Made by a program: the position numbers and the translations under genes
Notes under the pieces: model-generated
Databases searched by the model: none
The model's input: the letters and a program-made list of their open reading frames with translations, nothing else
Told to the model about the DNA's origin: nothing
Assembly (NCBI RefSeq): GCF_000317065.1
Contig: NC_019701.1
Span: 2,862,001 to 2,926,000 of the forward strand
DNA length: 64,000 nt
Origin: Pseudanabaena sp. PCC 7367
GTDB taxonomy: Bacteria > Cyanobacteriota > Cyanobacteriia > Pseudanabaenales > Pseudanabaenaceae
Direction: 5' to 3'
Part shown: positions 35,536 to 46,947 of the stretch, one piece after another
Position numbering within the stretch: position 1 is the stretch's first letter
Layout of the letters: every line of letters starts with the position of its first letter

Positions 35536-36159
35536 ATGATCTCAATTTCAGCCAATCAGAAACCTCAATTAAACCATAACCAAATCGATCGACCTGCCCA
35601 TAACTGGCTAAGCTTCTGCCTGACGCTATTTACCACCGGATTAGTTGCAATCTTGACCCTAACTAGCGCTGCCACTCCTGCCCAGGCCAGACTAGGTGGC
35701 GAATTACCCCAACTCAATGCCCCCGCCCCAGAATTCACCCTACCCAGCAATTCCGGTGATGGTGTAATTTCCCTGTCTGATTATCGCGGTAAGTGGGTGG
35801 TGGCCTATTTCTATCCCAAGGACTTCACCCCTGGTTGCACAATCGAAGCCCAGCGATTCCAGCGCGATCTACCGAAGTTTATCGATCGCAATGCCCAGGT
35901 CTTGGGAATCAGCATTGATTCGGTGGGTACCCATGCTGAATTTTGTGATGCCGAGGGTTTAAAGTTCCCGCTGCTAGCCGATCAGGATGGGGCGATCTCT
36001 CAAGCCTATGGAGCCTGGTATAGCTATATGTCGTTGCGGCAAACCTATATTATCGATCCCGACGGGATTTTGCGTGAGATCTACACCAAGGTCAGCCCTT
36101 CGGTACATAGCAAAAAAGTGTTGGCCAAGCTTGACCAATTGCAGCAGGTGGCATCTTAA
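35536..36159 (+). CDS. Exported peroxiredoxin, BCP/PrxQ family
   Basis: A thiol peroxidase of 207 aa that reduces peroxides. A hydrophobic segment (about residues 25-45) and a predicted cleavage after TPAQA send it to the periplasm or thylakoid lumen. The peroxidatic Cys101 is in KDFTPGCTIEAQ, within the family signature. The usual PrxQ resolving Cys five residues later is replaced by Gln (EAQRF); Cys137 in EFCDAEG may resolve instead or the enzyme may be of the 1-Cys type. A terminator hairpin lies about 85 bases downstream. Family call is firm. Confidence 0.9.
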   Translation: MISISANQKPQLNHNQIDRPAHNWLSFCLTLFTTGLVAILTLTSAATPAQARLGGELPQLNAPAPEFTLPSNSGDGVISLSDYRGKWVVAYFYPKDFTPGCTIEAQRFQRDLPKFIDRNAQVLGISIDSVGTHAEFCDAEGLKFPLLADQDGAISQAYGAWYSYMSLRQTYIIDPDGILREIYTKVSPSVHSKKVLAKLDQLQQVAS

Positions 36160-36243
36160 ATGGTTTGCGGCAATCTGGACGTAGACTAATCTGGCAAAAT
36201 ATCTAAACTATAAAATATATATCAAAACACCTAAACAAACCAA

Positions 36244-36276
36244 AAGACGGCGCTAGCTATCTGCCCGTCTTGCTTT
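36244..36276 (+). terminator. Candidate terminator after the peroxiredoxin gene
   Basis: AAGACGG (36244-36250) pairs with CCGTCTT (36265-36271), with a 14-base loop, then GCTTTT. It lies between the plus-strand peroxiredoxin and the minus-strand rpmF, so it fits termination of the former. Confidence 0.55.
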
Positions 36277-36369
36277 TGGCTATTGATCGGCAGCGATTAG
36301 AGACCTTGCGCGATCGCCGCTTCGTGAATTACCAGATTAATCAATATTAATCAATCGAAGAGTCGAGTC

Positions 36370-36549
36370 CTACTCTTCATCCTCATCAGCTTCATCAGCC
36401 AGCGGATACATAAAGCCAGTGTTGCGATTGGTCAAGATCGACTTGCCAAGTGACAGGGCACGTTCTGCTTGCAACGCAGCCTTACGCTTCCAGGTCGCTT
36501 TCCGACTTCGGGTTTTTTGCTTGGAGGTCTTTTTCTTTGGTGCAGCCAT
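36370..36549 (-). CDS. rpmF: 50S ribosomal protein bL32
   Basis: Ribosomal protein L32, 59 aa, missed by longer-ORF searches. The start [20 protein letters not shown] and the middle [20 protein letters not shown] match the cyanobacterial/plastid L32, which lacks the zinc-binding cysteines found in many other bacteria and ends in an acidic tail (ADEADEDEE). The stop is TAG. The gene is monocistronic on the minus strand, converging on the peroxiredoxin gene and divergent from the MnmC-like gene. Identification is direct from the sequence. Confidence 0.95.
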   Translation of the reverse strand: MAAPKKKTSKQKTRSRKATWKRKAALQAERALSLGKSILTNRNTGFMYPLADEADEDEE

Positions 36550-36842
36550 AACTCAAAATTGCCTAAATTACTCTAATACCTTATGCACGAATGCCAATCG
36601 AAACTTAATTATTGTTCTGGCCAACGATCGCCGCAATTAACCGATATTTCTTGGTTAGCTGATTTACAAATCTAGTCCGTAAGCTTCTAAGCGTAGACTT
36701 AAACAAAGCTAGATTGTGTTTTGGCACAGATTTATTATCCTACCCTATTGCTTCAATTTTGACTACTGGCACAAATCGCATTTAGGATTTGGGGCATAAT
36801 CTCAACCTGAATAAGAATGAGTAAGAATTGATAGAGCTAAGT

Positions 36843-37913
36843 ATGTCTTTGAATCCGGATCAAAATTGTAACCGTCTTGCTCAAGCAAGTTCTAAGGAAG
36901 AATTAGCGCAAAAAAACTTAGGGGCAACAGGCATCGATCGCCTCACCGCCCAGGCCACCGCCGATGGATCGCATACTTTTTTCTCAGCCCAGTTCCAGGA
37001 AGCCTTCCATAGTAATCATGGTGCTAAGCAAGAAGCGATCGCCAAATTTGTGCAACCCTGCCAGATCGCGGCCAAAGTTAGAAATAAAGTCAAAACTGGC
37101 CAAAAGTTAAAAATCCTAGATGTCTGCTATGGCTTGGGCTATAACACAGCAGCAGCATTAGAAACCACGATCGCTACCCTGGGTGAAATTAGTGAAATTA
37201 CCCAGCAGGAGCATAATCAGCCTAATTTGCCTAAGTTGACTGTGGAGATTTTTGGCCTGGAAAGTAATCTTGCCGTACCCCAGACCGCGATCGCCCAAAA
37301 CTTGATCAGCATCTGGTCACCAACCGTAAGGGAAATACTCAGTGCGATCGCCCAGGCGGAGCAGTTAGCAGATTATTCAATTAAAACCGCTGAATTTGAA
37401 TTAACGATCGTTGGGACATTACTAATCGGCGATGCCAGACAAACGATTCCGCATTTGAGCAAAACATATCAACCGCAAAAGCATTGGGCAGATGCGATTT
37501 TTTTAGACCCATTTTCACCGCCAAAATGCCCGCAACTTTGGACAGTGGAATTTTTACAGCGCTTGGCAAACTGTCTGGCGATCGATGGTTACCTGGCCAC
37601 CTATTCCTGTGCAGCGGCAGTGCGATCGGCGCTTTTGCAAACGGGCTTAAAAATTGGCTCCACCAGGCCAGTGGGGCGTAAATCCCCAGGCACGATCGCC
37701 ACTCATGCCAACAATCCGCAAAGGTTTGCAGCCTTGACTACCCTGAATCAATTAGAGCAAGGGATTTTACAAACCAGAGCCAGCATTCCCTACCGCGATC
37801 CTGGTTTAAGCGATCGCCCAGAGCAAATTATCACCCGTCGGCAACGGTCACAGCAAAACAGTGAACTAGAGACCAGCTCCAGTTGGAAACGCCGCCACCC
37901 ATTTGATCGCTAA
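36843..37913 (+). CDS. MnmC-like (DUF752) tRNA methyltransferase-domain protein
   Basis: A 356-aa SAM-dependent methyltransferase with the domain found at the N-terminus of MnmC, which finishes mnm5s2U at the tRNA wobble position. The SAM loop is LDVCYGLGYNTAAA, with the acidic residue in FGLESN. The motif DAIFLDPFSPPKCPQLWT (consensus DAxxxDxFSPxxxPxLW) is diagnostic. No FAD domain is present, so it is the single-domain form common in cyanobacteria. I start at the ATG of MSLNPDQNCN because it follows GAG by six bases; a TTG five codons upstream is less likely. Confidence 0.88.
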   Translation: MSLNPDQNCNRLAQASSKEELAQKNLGATGIDRLTAQATADGSHTFFSAQFQEAFHSNHGAKQEAIAKFVQPCQIAAKVRNKVKTGQKLKILDVCYGLGYNTAAALETTIATLGEISEITQQEHNQPNLPKLTVEIFGLESNLAVPQTAIAQNLISIWSPTVREILSAIAQAEQLADYSIKTAEFELTIVGTLLIGDARQTIPHLSKTYQPQKHWADAIFLDPFSPPKCPQLWTVEFLQRLANCLAIDGYLATYSCAAAVRSALLQTGLKIGSTRPVGRKSPGTIATHANNPQRFAALTTLNQLEQGILQTRASIPYRDPGLSDRPEQIITRRQRSQQNSELETSSSWKRRHPFDR

Positions 37914-38002
37914 AACATCCCACCGAAAAGCATGGGATACCAATGAGATCAAAAATCTTAAGGCTTCACAAAGCCAATCTAAAATCTTAGACCCAGATTC
38001 CC

Positions 38003-38665
38003 TTAGCTTTGCGCCGCATCATTATTAGATGACTCACGCGGGTAGGCCACATCTACAAACCCCAATTCAAATAGCTGCTGATAGGCTTGCTGTCCCAATT
38101 CACGGGTGGGATTTTGGCTGCGAATTAACTGCACCAAGAGTGGAATCGCTAATTCGGGTTGATTATTAGCCCGGTAAGCGATCGCCAATTGATAGGTTGC
38201 CTGGTCGCGCAATTGAGCGGTTTCCAGCGCCCTGATCCGATGACTATCAGAGACGCGATTGTCGATCCCCGCAAAGCTGTTATTCAGGTCTAGATAAAAA
38301 TTAGACAACTGGTTATATACCTGACGGGCATCCTGGAGCTTGGCGATTGCCTGGGTGTAGTTTTGTTGATTGACCGCGGCCATTGCCTCTTCCATCAGTC
38401 TGGCACCGCCAGCAATACTAAATACGCTATTGTTGAGCGAATTTGGTCGGGGCGTAGAAGTCTCTACAAAATCTTCGATCGTACCAGGTTCAACTGGGGT
38501 TGGTTGGCTTGGTTGTTCTGGTTGTTCTGGTTGTTCTTGGGCACTGACTCGTCCCACCAAAGCAGGAGCAGCCCCCATGAGCGAAGCGATCAATAGCAAG
38601 GAGCCGCATAACCGCAGGTTAGGAAAGCTGATGCGAGAGTGTGGTGTAGTTTTAGAAGTGAACAT
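38003..38665 (-). CDS. Exported tetratricopeptide-like helical protein
   Basis: A 220-aa secreted or lumenal protein. It has a hydrophobic signal segment (LCGSLLLIASLMGAAPALV) with cleavage near VSAQEQ, followed by a Gln/Pro/Glu linker (EQPEQPEQPSQP) that comes from a triplicated 9-base unit at 38511-38537. The rest is helical with repeat-like segments: MEEAMAAVNQQNYTQAIAKLQDARQ, then YQLAIAYRANNQPELAIPLL, resembling TPR units. The function is unknown. I use the ATG of MFTSKTT; the TTG six codons earlier is possible. It converges with the MnmC-like gene. Confidence 0.72.
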   Translation of the reverse strand: MFTSKTTPHSRISFPNLRLCGSLLLIASLMGAAPALVGRVSAQEQPEQPEQPSQPTPVEPGTIEDFVETSTPRPNSLNNSVFSIAGGARLMEEAMAAVNQQNYTQAIAKLQDARQVYNQLSNFYLDLNNSFAGIDNRVSDSHRIRALETAQLRDQATYQLAIAYRANNQPELAIPLLVQLIRSQNPTRELGQQAYQQLFELGFVDVAYPRESSNNDAAQS

Positions 38666-39261
38666 AAGATTTAGATGAAACAAAACAAGCCAAGTTAGAA
38701 GTTAATTATGCAGACCAGCTAGGTCAATAAAGCTTTTACAAAAGCCTAAGCGAGGAATGGGGAAATTTGGATTTTAGCCGCAGACTTGCCATTCAAGCAA
38801 TAAATACAAGCAATGAAGAATATTAGTGCAAATCTAACTATCTAACCAATTATCTATCAATATTTATATTTATTTTAAAGAGCCTAAACAATGCCAGCGA
38901 TGCCGTAACTTACGCTTGACTAAAACCCAATCAAGCCTAACCTATGCATTTCAACCTGGCCTACCAACTGAAAGCCAATGGAAATACAAAAGATATATTT
39001 ACTGATTAAGCGATCGCTAGTTTTAGCCACATGCAGGTAATAGTATCATCGACCACCAGCGATTGGATCTGATGGATCTGAGAAATTGCACCTCTGCATC
39101 TTCATAATAGGTCTTTTATGGATTTGTCAACTTAAGTTGCTCATAATTAAGAAAATGTGACACGCAGCATGTTATGCTGATCCACGGTCAAGCTTAGAGC
39201 ATATCTAAACTTTAGACCAAAAGCCAAGGCTCCAAATCCGCGTTATTCATTCAGCTCCAGA
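38666..39261. other. Spacer and probable promoter region of the ATP synthase genes
   Basis: Divergent spacer of about 600 bases. A 6-bp hairpin with a 3-base loop (CAGCAT / ATGCTG, 39175-39189) lies about 75 bases ahead of the first ATP synthase gene and would be in its leader. No separate gene was found. Confidence 0.5.
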
Positions 39262-39693
39262 ATGAAAATATTACCAGCCAAGAAAAAAGAATATGCCAGT
39301 GTAGTTGCAGAGAGTTCACAATCCTTTGTAGACTCTTCTATGGATGATTACGCTCAACTCAAGTTCAAGTTGCTTGTACTCACCATTGCCATATCTGGAT
39401 TGGTTTGCGTAGGTGTTTGGCTTGCCTATGGCATGAACATAGCCCTGAACTATGGTTTAGGTGCCTGTGTGGGATTGGTTTATTTGCGGATGTTGGCTCG
39501 TAGCGTTGATGGATTAGGATTGCAACAGCGGAGTGTAGGAGCAAATCGGTTAGGGGTTTTTGTAATCCTGATGCTGGTAACAACTCGCTGGGAGTATTTG
39601 CAAATCTTGCCTGTATTTATGGGCTTTGTGACCTATAAGGCGGCAATCCTGGTATATACGGTTCAAGATATTGCCGGTGCTCGCAATGCATAA
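39262..39693 (+). CDS. atp1: ATP synthase assembly protein I
   Basis: Small membrane protein (143 aa) that heads the ATP synthase cluster in cyanobacteria and is thought to help assemble the c-ring (the UncI/AtpI role). It has a hydrophilic N-terminus of about 35 residues, then four hydrophobic segments, for example LKFKLLVLTIAISGLVCVGVW and YGLGACVGLVYLRML, and ends close to the membrane. Position immediately ahead of subunit a and helix pattern support the call more than primary sequence, which is poorly conserved in this family. The spacer to subunit a is long, about 480 bases. Confidence 0.85.
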   Translation: MKILPAKKKEYASVVAESSQSFVDSSMDDYAQLKFKLLVLTIAISGLVCVGVWLAYGMNIALNYGLGACVGLVYLRMLARSVDGLGLQQRSVGANRLGVFVILMLVTTRWEYLQILPVFMGFVTYKAAILVYTVQDIAGARNA

Positions 39694-40173
39694 AGTGGCC
39701 AGCGCGATCGCACTTTAGCTTTAATTCTTGCGCTAATTAGTTTGGATTAAGTTAAAGAACTAGTTTGGCTATGACTAAAAAGGTTTTGGCCTAGCTGCTA
39801 AGGGTTTGCCTCAATCTGCTCCGGTATTAACGAATAATCTAGTATTACCGAATAATACCGATAATACCGATAATACCGAGGTAAATAATACGGCAAATTA
39901 TGGCACGGCAATTGATCGACTTGAAGATTCTTAATTAGATCTTAATCAAGTCAACTCTATGGCTAGTTTGCTTTCCTGCCGAACAATTGCCAAATCCAGG
40001 CCGCGTCACTCGATCGCTTATCCCAAAATAAATAAATTTAATCCATCGAACCGATTAAACATTGCTTAAACCCAAAACTAAGCTGTTAGGTAATTTGTTA
40101 GGTAATTTATTGAATAATTTATCTGACCATTTAAAAGTCAAATAAAAGTCAAAGGCTGTTAAAGCACCAAACT
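39694..40173. other. Long spacer between atp1 and subunit a
   Basis: Contains three tandem 9-mers ATAATACCG (39852-39878) and other short duplicated strings such as TTGTTAGGTAATT near 40085. No ORF or terminator was seen. Confidence 0.55.
39852..39878. repeat. Three tandem copies of ATAATACCG
   Basis: Exact 9-base units repeated head to tail in the spacer between the first two ATP synthase genes. It resembles replication-slippage products elsewhere in this window. Confidence 0.85.
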
Positions 40174-40932
40174 ATGATAAGTAACTTGATAGCGCACTCG
40201 CACCTTACAGATTTTGCCGCCCTAGAGGTAGGCAAGCATCTGTATTGGAGTGTCGGCAACCTGGAACTTCATGCCCAAATCCTGATTGTTAGTTGGATTG
40301 TGATGGGTGTTTTGGCGATCGCCACTTTTCTGGCGACCCGCAACATTCAACGCGTTCCTGGCGGTTTCCAGAACTTCATGGAATATGCGCTGGAGTTTGT
40401 ACAGGACATTGCCAAGAATCAAATTGGCGAAAAAGAATATCGCCCCTGGGTGCCATTTGTGGGTACTTTCTTCCTGTTCATTTTTGTGTGTAATTGGCTT
40501 GGTGCCTTGGTGCCCTGGAAGCTAGTTGAGCTGCCTTCCGGTGAGCTGGCCGCACCCACCAGTGACATTAACACCACTGTGGCGCTGGCCTTGCTGGTAT
40601 CAGTGTTGTATTTCTGGGCTGGCATTAGTGCTAGAGGACTTGGCTATTTCAAACGATATATTGAACCAACGCCAATTCTGTTGCCGATTAACATTTTAGA
40701 AGATTTCACCAAACCCCTCTCGCTCAGCTTCCGACTCTTCGGGAATATCTTGGCAGATGAGCTGGTGGTGGGTGTATTGGTGCTGCTAGTGCCTTTGTTT
40801 GTACCTCTGCCCGTGATGGCGCTGGGTTTATTTACCAGTGCGATCCAGGCTCTGATTTTTGCAACCCTGGCGGCTGCATATATCGGTGAGGCGATCGAAG
40901 GGCACGGCGAAGAAGAGCATGAGCACGGATAG
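40174..40932 (+). CDS. atpB: ATP synthase subunit a (Fo)
   Basis: Proton half-channel subunit of the thylakoid/plasma-membrane F-type ATP synthase, 252 aa (named atpI in some cyanobacterial schemes). The essential Arg is in [15 protein letters not shown], and the family motif [11 protein letters not shown] is perfect. About five or six helices are visible, with a C-terminal AYIGEAIEG that closes the channel. The N-terminus [18 protein letters not shown] is normal for cyanobacteria. Gaps of about 480 bases upstream and 176 bases downstream are wide for a compact operon. Confidence 0.97.
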   Translation: MISNLIAHSHLTDFAALEVGKHLYWSVGNLELHAQILIVSWIVMGVLAIATFLATRNIQRVPGGFQNFMEYALEFVQDIAKNQIGEKEYRPWVPFVGTFFLFIFVCNWLGALVPWKLVELPSGELAAPTSDINTTVALALLVSVLYFWAGISARGLGYFKRYIEPTPILLPINILEDFTKPLSLSFRLFGNILADELVVGVLVLLVPLFVPLPVMALGLFTSAIQALIFATLAAAYIGEAIEGHGEEEHEHG

Positions 40933-41078
40933 TCGATCGCGCTTATTTTTCCCATCTATGGGCTGGAATGCCACGCGATCGCACAAGTTCTCAGTAGTCG
41001 GTTTAGGGAAGTAATTATTAAGTCTCCCTGGATGCGAAGTTGGATTAATTTGCCAATTGCATTGTGTTAAACGATTGA

Positions 41079-41357
<279 letters not shown>

Positions 41358-41908
41358 GACTTGGTTAAGACTTTATTGTGTCTCTACCCAGGCAGACTAT
41401 TGCGCCCTCTAGCGCATTTAGCTAAACCATTTACTTAAGCTAAATTCAGTTTTCCTTGGCTTCCCTTGGGCAGCGATCGAATCAAATAATGATTGGATCA
41501 AAAATGATTTAGTGGTGGCCTAGTTGAGCATAAGCGTCTGAGATCAAGTATCAAGATCGAATAATCGAATCTAAATCTACTCTGTTAGCTATGGTTTGCT
41601 TCAATGTTGCTGAGTAATTAGTAATTGCGATCGCGCATTTACATTGCGCATTTAAATTTAGTGCATTTACATTTGTATATTTACATCTGTGTATTTACAT
41701 CTGTGTATTTACTCAAAGGCACTTGAAGCAACCGGCTACTGAGTCAGATCTAATAGTCAAATCAAAGTCAAATTAAGTTGAATTTAAAAACATCAAGCCT
41801 GAATTAGCTAATTACTATCTTTAGAATTATTTAGTTTAGTCACTTGCAGTTATTCCCATAAATCAAGCCCAGCCAATCGATTTGCTAGCTAACCACAGCT
41901 AAACTCTC
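41358..41908. other. Long repeat-containing spacer in the ATP synthase cluster
   Basis: 551 bases with no ORF between subunits c and b'. It contains a degenerate tandem array at 41633-41712. No hairpin with a T run follows the c gene, so read-through remains possible. Confidence 0.55.
41633..41712. repeat. Degenerate array of about 14-base units
   Basis: Successive copies of a unit around GCATTTACATTT to GTATTTACATCTGT, five or six in number, the last two nearly exact. It lies in the spacer between the c and b' subunit genes. A role as a regulatory element is unproven. Confidence 0.75.
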
Positions 41909-42391
41909 ATGACACATTGGATATTTTTAGTTGCAACCGAGTCGGCGGAAAAAGGTGGTCTATTTGATCTCAATGCCACTCTGCCCGTAATCGCGGCTCA
42001 ATTTCTGATCTTGGTTGCTATTTTGAATCAAACATTTTTTAAACCCTTGACCAAGTCGATCGACGATCGTGGTGCCTATGTCCGCGACAACGTCAACGAA
42101 GCTAAGCAACGCTTGGAGAAAGCAGAAGAGCTGGCGATCGCCTATGAGCAAGAATTGGCAACGGCGCGGAAACAAACCCAGGAGATAATTGCTTCAGCTC
42201 AGGCCGAAGCGAACAAAATTCGCTCTGAGCAAATTTCGGCAGCAGTCGCAGAAGCCCAGACCAAGGCTAGTGCAGCTAGAGCCGAATTGGATCAGCAAAA
42301 GCAAGAGGCCGCTGCTTTGCTAGACAATGAGGTTAACGCCCTGAGTCGGCAAATCCTCGAAAAGCTGCTCGGAGATTTGGTAAACAGCTAG
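41909..42391 (+). CDS. atpG: ATP synthase subunit b' (Fo)
   Basis: One half of the b/b' heterodimeric stator that photosynthetic bacteria and plastids use in place of two identical b subunits. At 160 aa it has a short N-terminus, one membrane helix ([20 protein letters not shown]) and a long helix with heptad-like Ala/Glu/Gln/Lys repeats, predicted coiled coil, for the rest. It lies 34 bases before the b gene. Some annotations call it atpF2. The start ATG ([12 protein letters not shown]) is in the usual position. Confidence 0.93.
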   Translation: MTHWIFLVATESAEKGGLFDLNATLPVIAAQFLILVAILNQTFFKPLTKSIDDRGAYVRDNVNEAKQRLEKAEELAIAYEQELATARKQTQEIIASAQAEANKIRSEQISAAVAEAQTKASAARAELDQQKQEAAALLDNEVNALSRQILEKLLGDLVNS

Positions 42392-42425
42392 GTGGTCAAT
42401 ATCGCAACAGGAAGTCAAATTAATT

Positions 42426-42959
42426 ATGTTTACTAGTTTGTTCTTGCTTGCCTCCGAAGCGGGCGAGGCGGAAGGATTTGGTATTAATACCAATATTTTT
42501 GAAACCAATATTATTAATATTGTGATCATTCTGGCATTTTTGATCTATGCCGGACGGGGCTTCATTGGCAATATTTTGTCGAGCCGCCTCCAGACGATCG
42601 AAAGTGCGATTAATGATGCCGAGAAGCGTAAGAAAGAGTCGATCGAGAAGCTTTCTGATCAACAGGAGAAGCTAGCTCAGGCACAAGCAGAGCGCGATCG
42701 CATCCTGGCTCAAGCTCAGTCTGATGCCAAAGCAGCCAGAGAAGCAATTCTCAAGGATATCGATGCTGAAATTGCCAAGTTGCAAGCGGCCGGCGAGCAG
42801 GAAATTGGCTCTGAGCAAGAGCGCATCATTTCCCAATTGCGCCAACAGGTTGTAGACAAAGCGATCGCCGATGCCAGTGCTTACTTTGAGCGGGGCTTGA
42901 GCGAGCATGTGCAGCAACAACTTGTCGATCGTAGTATTGACCTCATTTCAGCGGAATAG
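42426..42959 (+). CDS. atpF: ATP synthase subunit b (Fo)
   Basis: Second stator subunit, 177 aa. The N-terminal helix INIVIILAFLIYAGRGFIG anchors it, and the rest is a charged coiled-coil helix that reaches the delta and alpha subunits. The FETNIINI motif ahead of the helix is typical of cyanobacterial and plastid b. It is 34 bases downstream of b' and 14 bases upstream of delta, so these three are one transcriptional unit. Confidence 0.95.
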   Translation: MFTSLFLLASEAGEAEGFGINTNIFETNIINIVIILAFLIYAGRGFIGNILSSRLQTIESAINDAEKRKKESIEKLSDQQEKLAQAQAERDRILAQAQSDAKAAREAILKDIDAEIAKLQAAGEQEIGSEQERIISQLRQQVVDKAIADASAYFERGLSEHVQQQLVDRSIDLISAE

Positions 42960-42973
42960 GAGCTTAGGTAACA

Positions 42974-43531
42974 ATGAAATCATCAGTTAGCCAGTCTCTG
43001 GTAGAGCCATACGCTGAAGCCATCATGGAGATCGCCCAGTCGCAAAACCTGGTCGATGAATTTGGCGATAATATTGCCGGCATCCGTGCTGCTCTGAGTG
43101 AATCAGACGATCTGCGCAATTTCCTGGCTGTGCCGTTAGCAAAAGACGAAGCCAAAAAAGAAGTGATTCAACAAGTATTTGGCGATCAAGTTCATCCGAT
43201 CATGCTCAACTTTATGTTGTTGATGGTGGACAAGCGCCGGATCATGTTCTTGGACGAAGTAGGTGTTGCCTTCCAAGGTTTGCTGCGGCAACTGCGACAA
43301 ATTTCGCTGGCGGAAATCACCTCGGCGATCGAACTTAGCGAAGAACAAGCTGAGTCAATTAGAAATAAGGTCAAGGCCATGACCGGAGCCCAAAGCGTAG
43401 AACTGGAAGTATCAGTCAAGCCAGAATTAATTGGTGGGGTGATTATTAAGGTTGGGTCGCAAATTGTTGATGCCAGCATCAGAGGCCAATTGCGTCGCCT
43501 GAGCAATCGATTGGTTGGCAGTGTGTCCTAG
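42974..43531 (+). CDS. atpH: ATP synthase subunit delta (F1 connector)
   Basis: Connects the stator b/b' stalk to the top of F1; 185 aa. It starts with the expected YAEAIMEIAQ helix, and the C-terminal region has SVKPELIGGVIIKVGSQIVDAS followed by LRRLSNRLV, the standard delta/OSCP ending. Also called atpD in some cyanobacterial schemes. It is 14 bases after b. The 116 bases to alpha contain no obvious terminator. Confidence 0.95.
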   Translation: MKSSVSQSLVEPYAEAIMEIAQSQNLVDEFGDNIAGIRAALSESDDLRNFLAVPLAKDEAKKEVIQQVFGDQVHPIMLNFMLLMVDKRRIMFLDEVGVAFQGLLRQLRQISLAEITSAIELSEEQAESIRNKVKAMTGAQSVELEVSVKPELIGGVIIKVGSQIVDASIRGQLRRLSNRLVGSVS

Positions 43532-43632
43532 ACCTTAATTAATTAAGTTTCTCGTTTCCCCACTCACTATTTCCTATTTCGTCCTATTTTGTCAGCATTA
43601 TGGCAAGCGTAGTAAGAGTACAAGTAAATTAG

Positions 43633-45165
<1,533 letters not shown>

Positions 45166-45732
45166 TTGCTGAATAGCGATCTCTTAATCTATACCAGATT
45201 AAACACACCACAGGTAGGTAACAGCTCAATAGATAGTTCAGACTATTAGGCCATTAACAAGCTGATTACCAGATCCTAATAATTTATAATTTAGCCCTCC
45301 CTACACAATTACAATGCGGGGAGGGTTATGCTTAAATATCGGTTTTAAATTTATTGTTTTAATAGAATTGTTTTAATAAAAATTGTTAGAGAATAGAAAT
45401 TAGCTTTTCTAACTAGCCTGGAGTTGACAGAGATATAACAGAGATAAGATATATTTGTGTAACCCTAACTTGTCGTGACCAGCGATCGCCTACAAAACTA
45501 TAGCTTCATCAGAAATTGTTTTGGATTGAACTGACTTTGGCTAAGTTCGAGCATGGGATCTGTGAATCGATTGTCCTGAGGCTAATTTGGCGATCAGAGT
45601 AACGAGCCTAAGCTTAAACCGATGCCAGAAAAGACCACATTAGATTGCTAACATAGGGATCGCTAACTCATGCGCTGAGGCTATTGAATTTTTAATCACT
45701 ATTTGAACTTAATTTGAACCAACTATCTAACT
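45166..45732. other. Intergenic region after atpA
   Basis: No sign of an atpC remnant was found in reading the frames of this 567-base gap. It holds the candidate atpA terminator near 45295 and presumably the sppA promoter nearer the right end. Confidence 0.55.
45295..45325 (+). terminator. Candidate terminator of the ATP synthase genes
   Basis: CCCTCCC (45295-45301) and GGGAGGG (45319-45325) form a perfect 7-bp GC-rich stem with a 17-base loop, about 130 bases past the alpha stop. The following sequence is TTATGCTTAAAT, so the T run is poor. Still likely to mark the transcript end. Confidence 0.6.
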
Positions 45733-46755
45733 ATGCAATTAAATCGCATCATTGCTCTGGTACTAGTAATTGTCTGTTTTGTGGCGGCAGCAACTGGCAT
45801 TAGTCGCCAACAGGCTAATAAGTTAGTCAAAATAGACGCGCTAGAAAGTGCCGGAACACCGAGACTGGAATTAATCACTCTGGAAGGGGTAATCAATGGC
45901 TCACGTGCTGCCACAGGGGCGCTAGCGGTGCGCGATCGCCTGGTGAAGCTCAAGGATGAAGAGAATGTCAAAGGGGTGCTAATTTCGATCAACAGCCCTG
46001 GTGGTACGGTTGGCACCAGCAAAGAACTGTTTGAGGCGATCCGAGAGTTGCGGGAAGTCAAACCGGTCTATTCTAGTATGTTGGATGTGGCAGCCAGTGG
46101 CGGTTATTACGCGGCCAGTGCCACCACTAAGATCTATGCCAATGCCGGTACTTTAACTGGCAGTATTGGGGTGATTTTAAGCGGTCTGAATGTGCAAGAG
46201 CTATTCGATCGTATTGGTGTTCAAGCCCAGGTGATTAAAACCGGCCCTTATAAAGATATTTTTTCGCCCTACCGCGAAATTTCTGAGCCAGAACAAAAGT
46301 TGCTGCAAGACTTGCTCCAAGATACCTATCGCCAGTTCATTGAAGATGTGCATGTGGGGCGTGACATGGATCTAGAGGCTGTGCGCACGCTGGCTGATGG
46401 CAGAATTTACACTGGCAAGCAAGCCGTAGATAATGGCCTGGTCGATCAACTAGGTACCTATGAAGAAGCTGTTGAAGATCTCAGAAAAGCAGCCAGGGAA
46501 AAATTTAATCTGGATGAATCAGTCGAACTACCAATTAGATCAGGATTTACCTCGTTCGACTTGTTTATTGACCAGTTGTTTGGCCGCTTGCCCTTTAATG
46601 TCAACTTTTCGATCCCATTTTTGCCGGGATTGGGCAATAACCTGGCCAGAAATACATTGCCGATCGATCGCTTTAGCAGCTCCTGGCAACAGGGCGATCG
46701 GGGTCTAACCATCAATGATCCACCCATCTTGCTAATGCCAATCTGGTATCAGTAG
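45733..46755 (+). CDS. sppA: Signal peptide peptidase SppA, S49 family
   Basis: A 340-aa membrane-anchored serine protease that degrades leftover signal peptides or membrane fragments. A single N-terminal helix (RIIALVLVIVCFVAAA) is followed by the S49 domain. The Ser-Lys dyad is Ser122 in DVAASGGYYAA and Lys174 in TGPYKDIFSP. The NSPGGTV oxyanion region is intact. It is the short, single-domain form. An IS21-family insertion begins 17 bases after its stop codon, so the gene itself is untouched. Confidence 0.93.
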   Translation: MQLNRIIALVLVIVCFVAAATGISRQQANKLVKIDALESAGTPRLELITLEGVINGSRAATGALAVRDRLVKLKDEENVKGVLISINSPGGTVGTSKELFEAIRELREVKPVYSSMLDVAASGGYYAASATTKIYANAGTLTGSIGVILSGLNVQELFDRIGVQAQVIKTGPYKDIFSPYREISEPEQKLLQDLLQDTYRQFIEDVHVGRDMDLEAVRTLADGRIYTGKQAVDNGLVDQLGTYEEAVEDLRKAAREKFNLDESVELPIRSGFTSFDLFIDQLFGRLPFNVNFSIPFLPGLGNNLARNTLPIDRFSSSWQQGDRGLTINDPPILLMPIWYQ

Positions 46756-46947
46756 GATCATCAACAAAGTGGTGTTAGGCGACAATTACCTTGGCGTCTG
46801 GATGACGATTACTTGGCATAAAAAGATGATCGCCAGCAAGGATATGAGATCGCAAGTGGAGGTAGGCGTCAACTAGAAAAAAAGAGATCAAAACGGGAAA
46901 AAAGAAAGACACTAAAGACGTTCAAACAGGAAAGTGGAACGTCAGCA

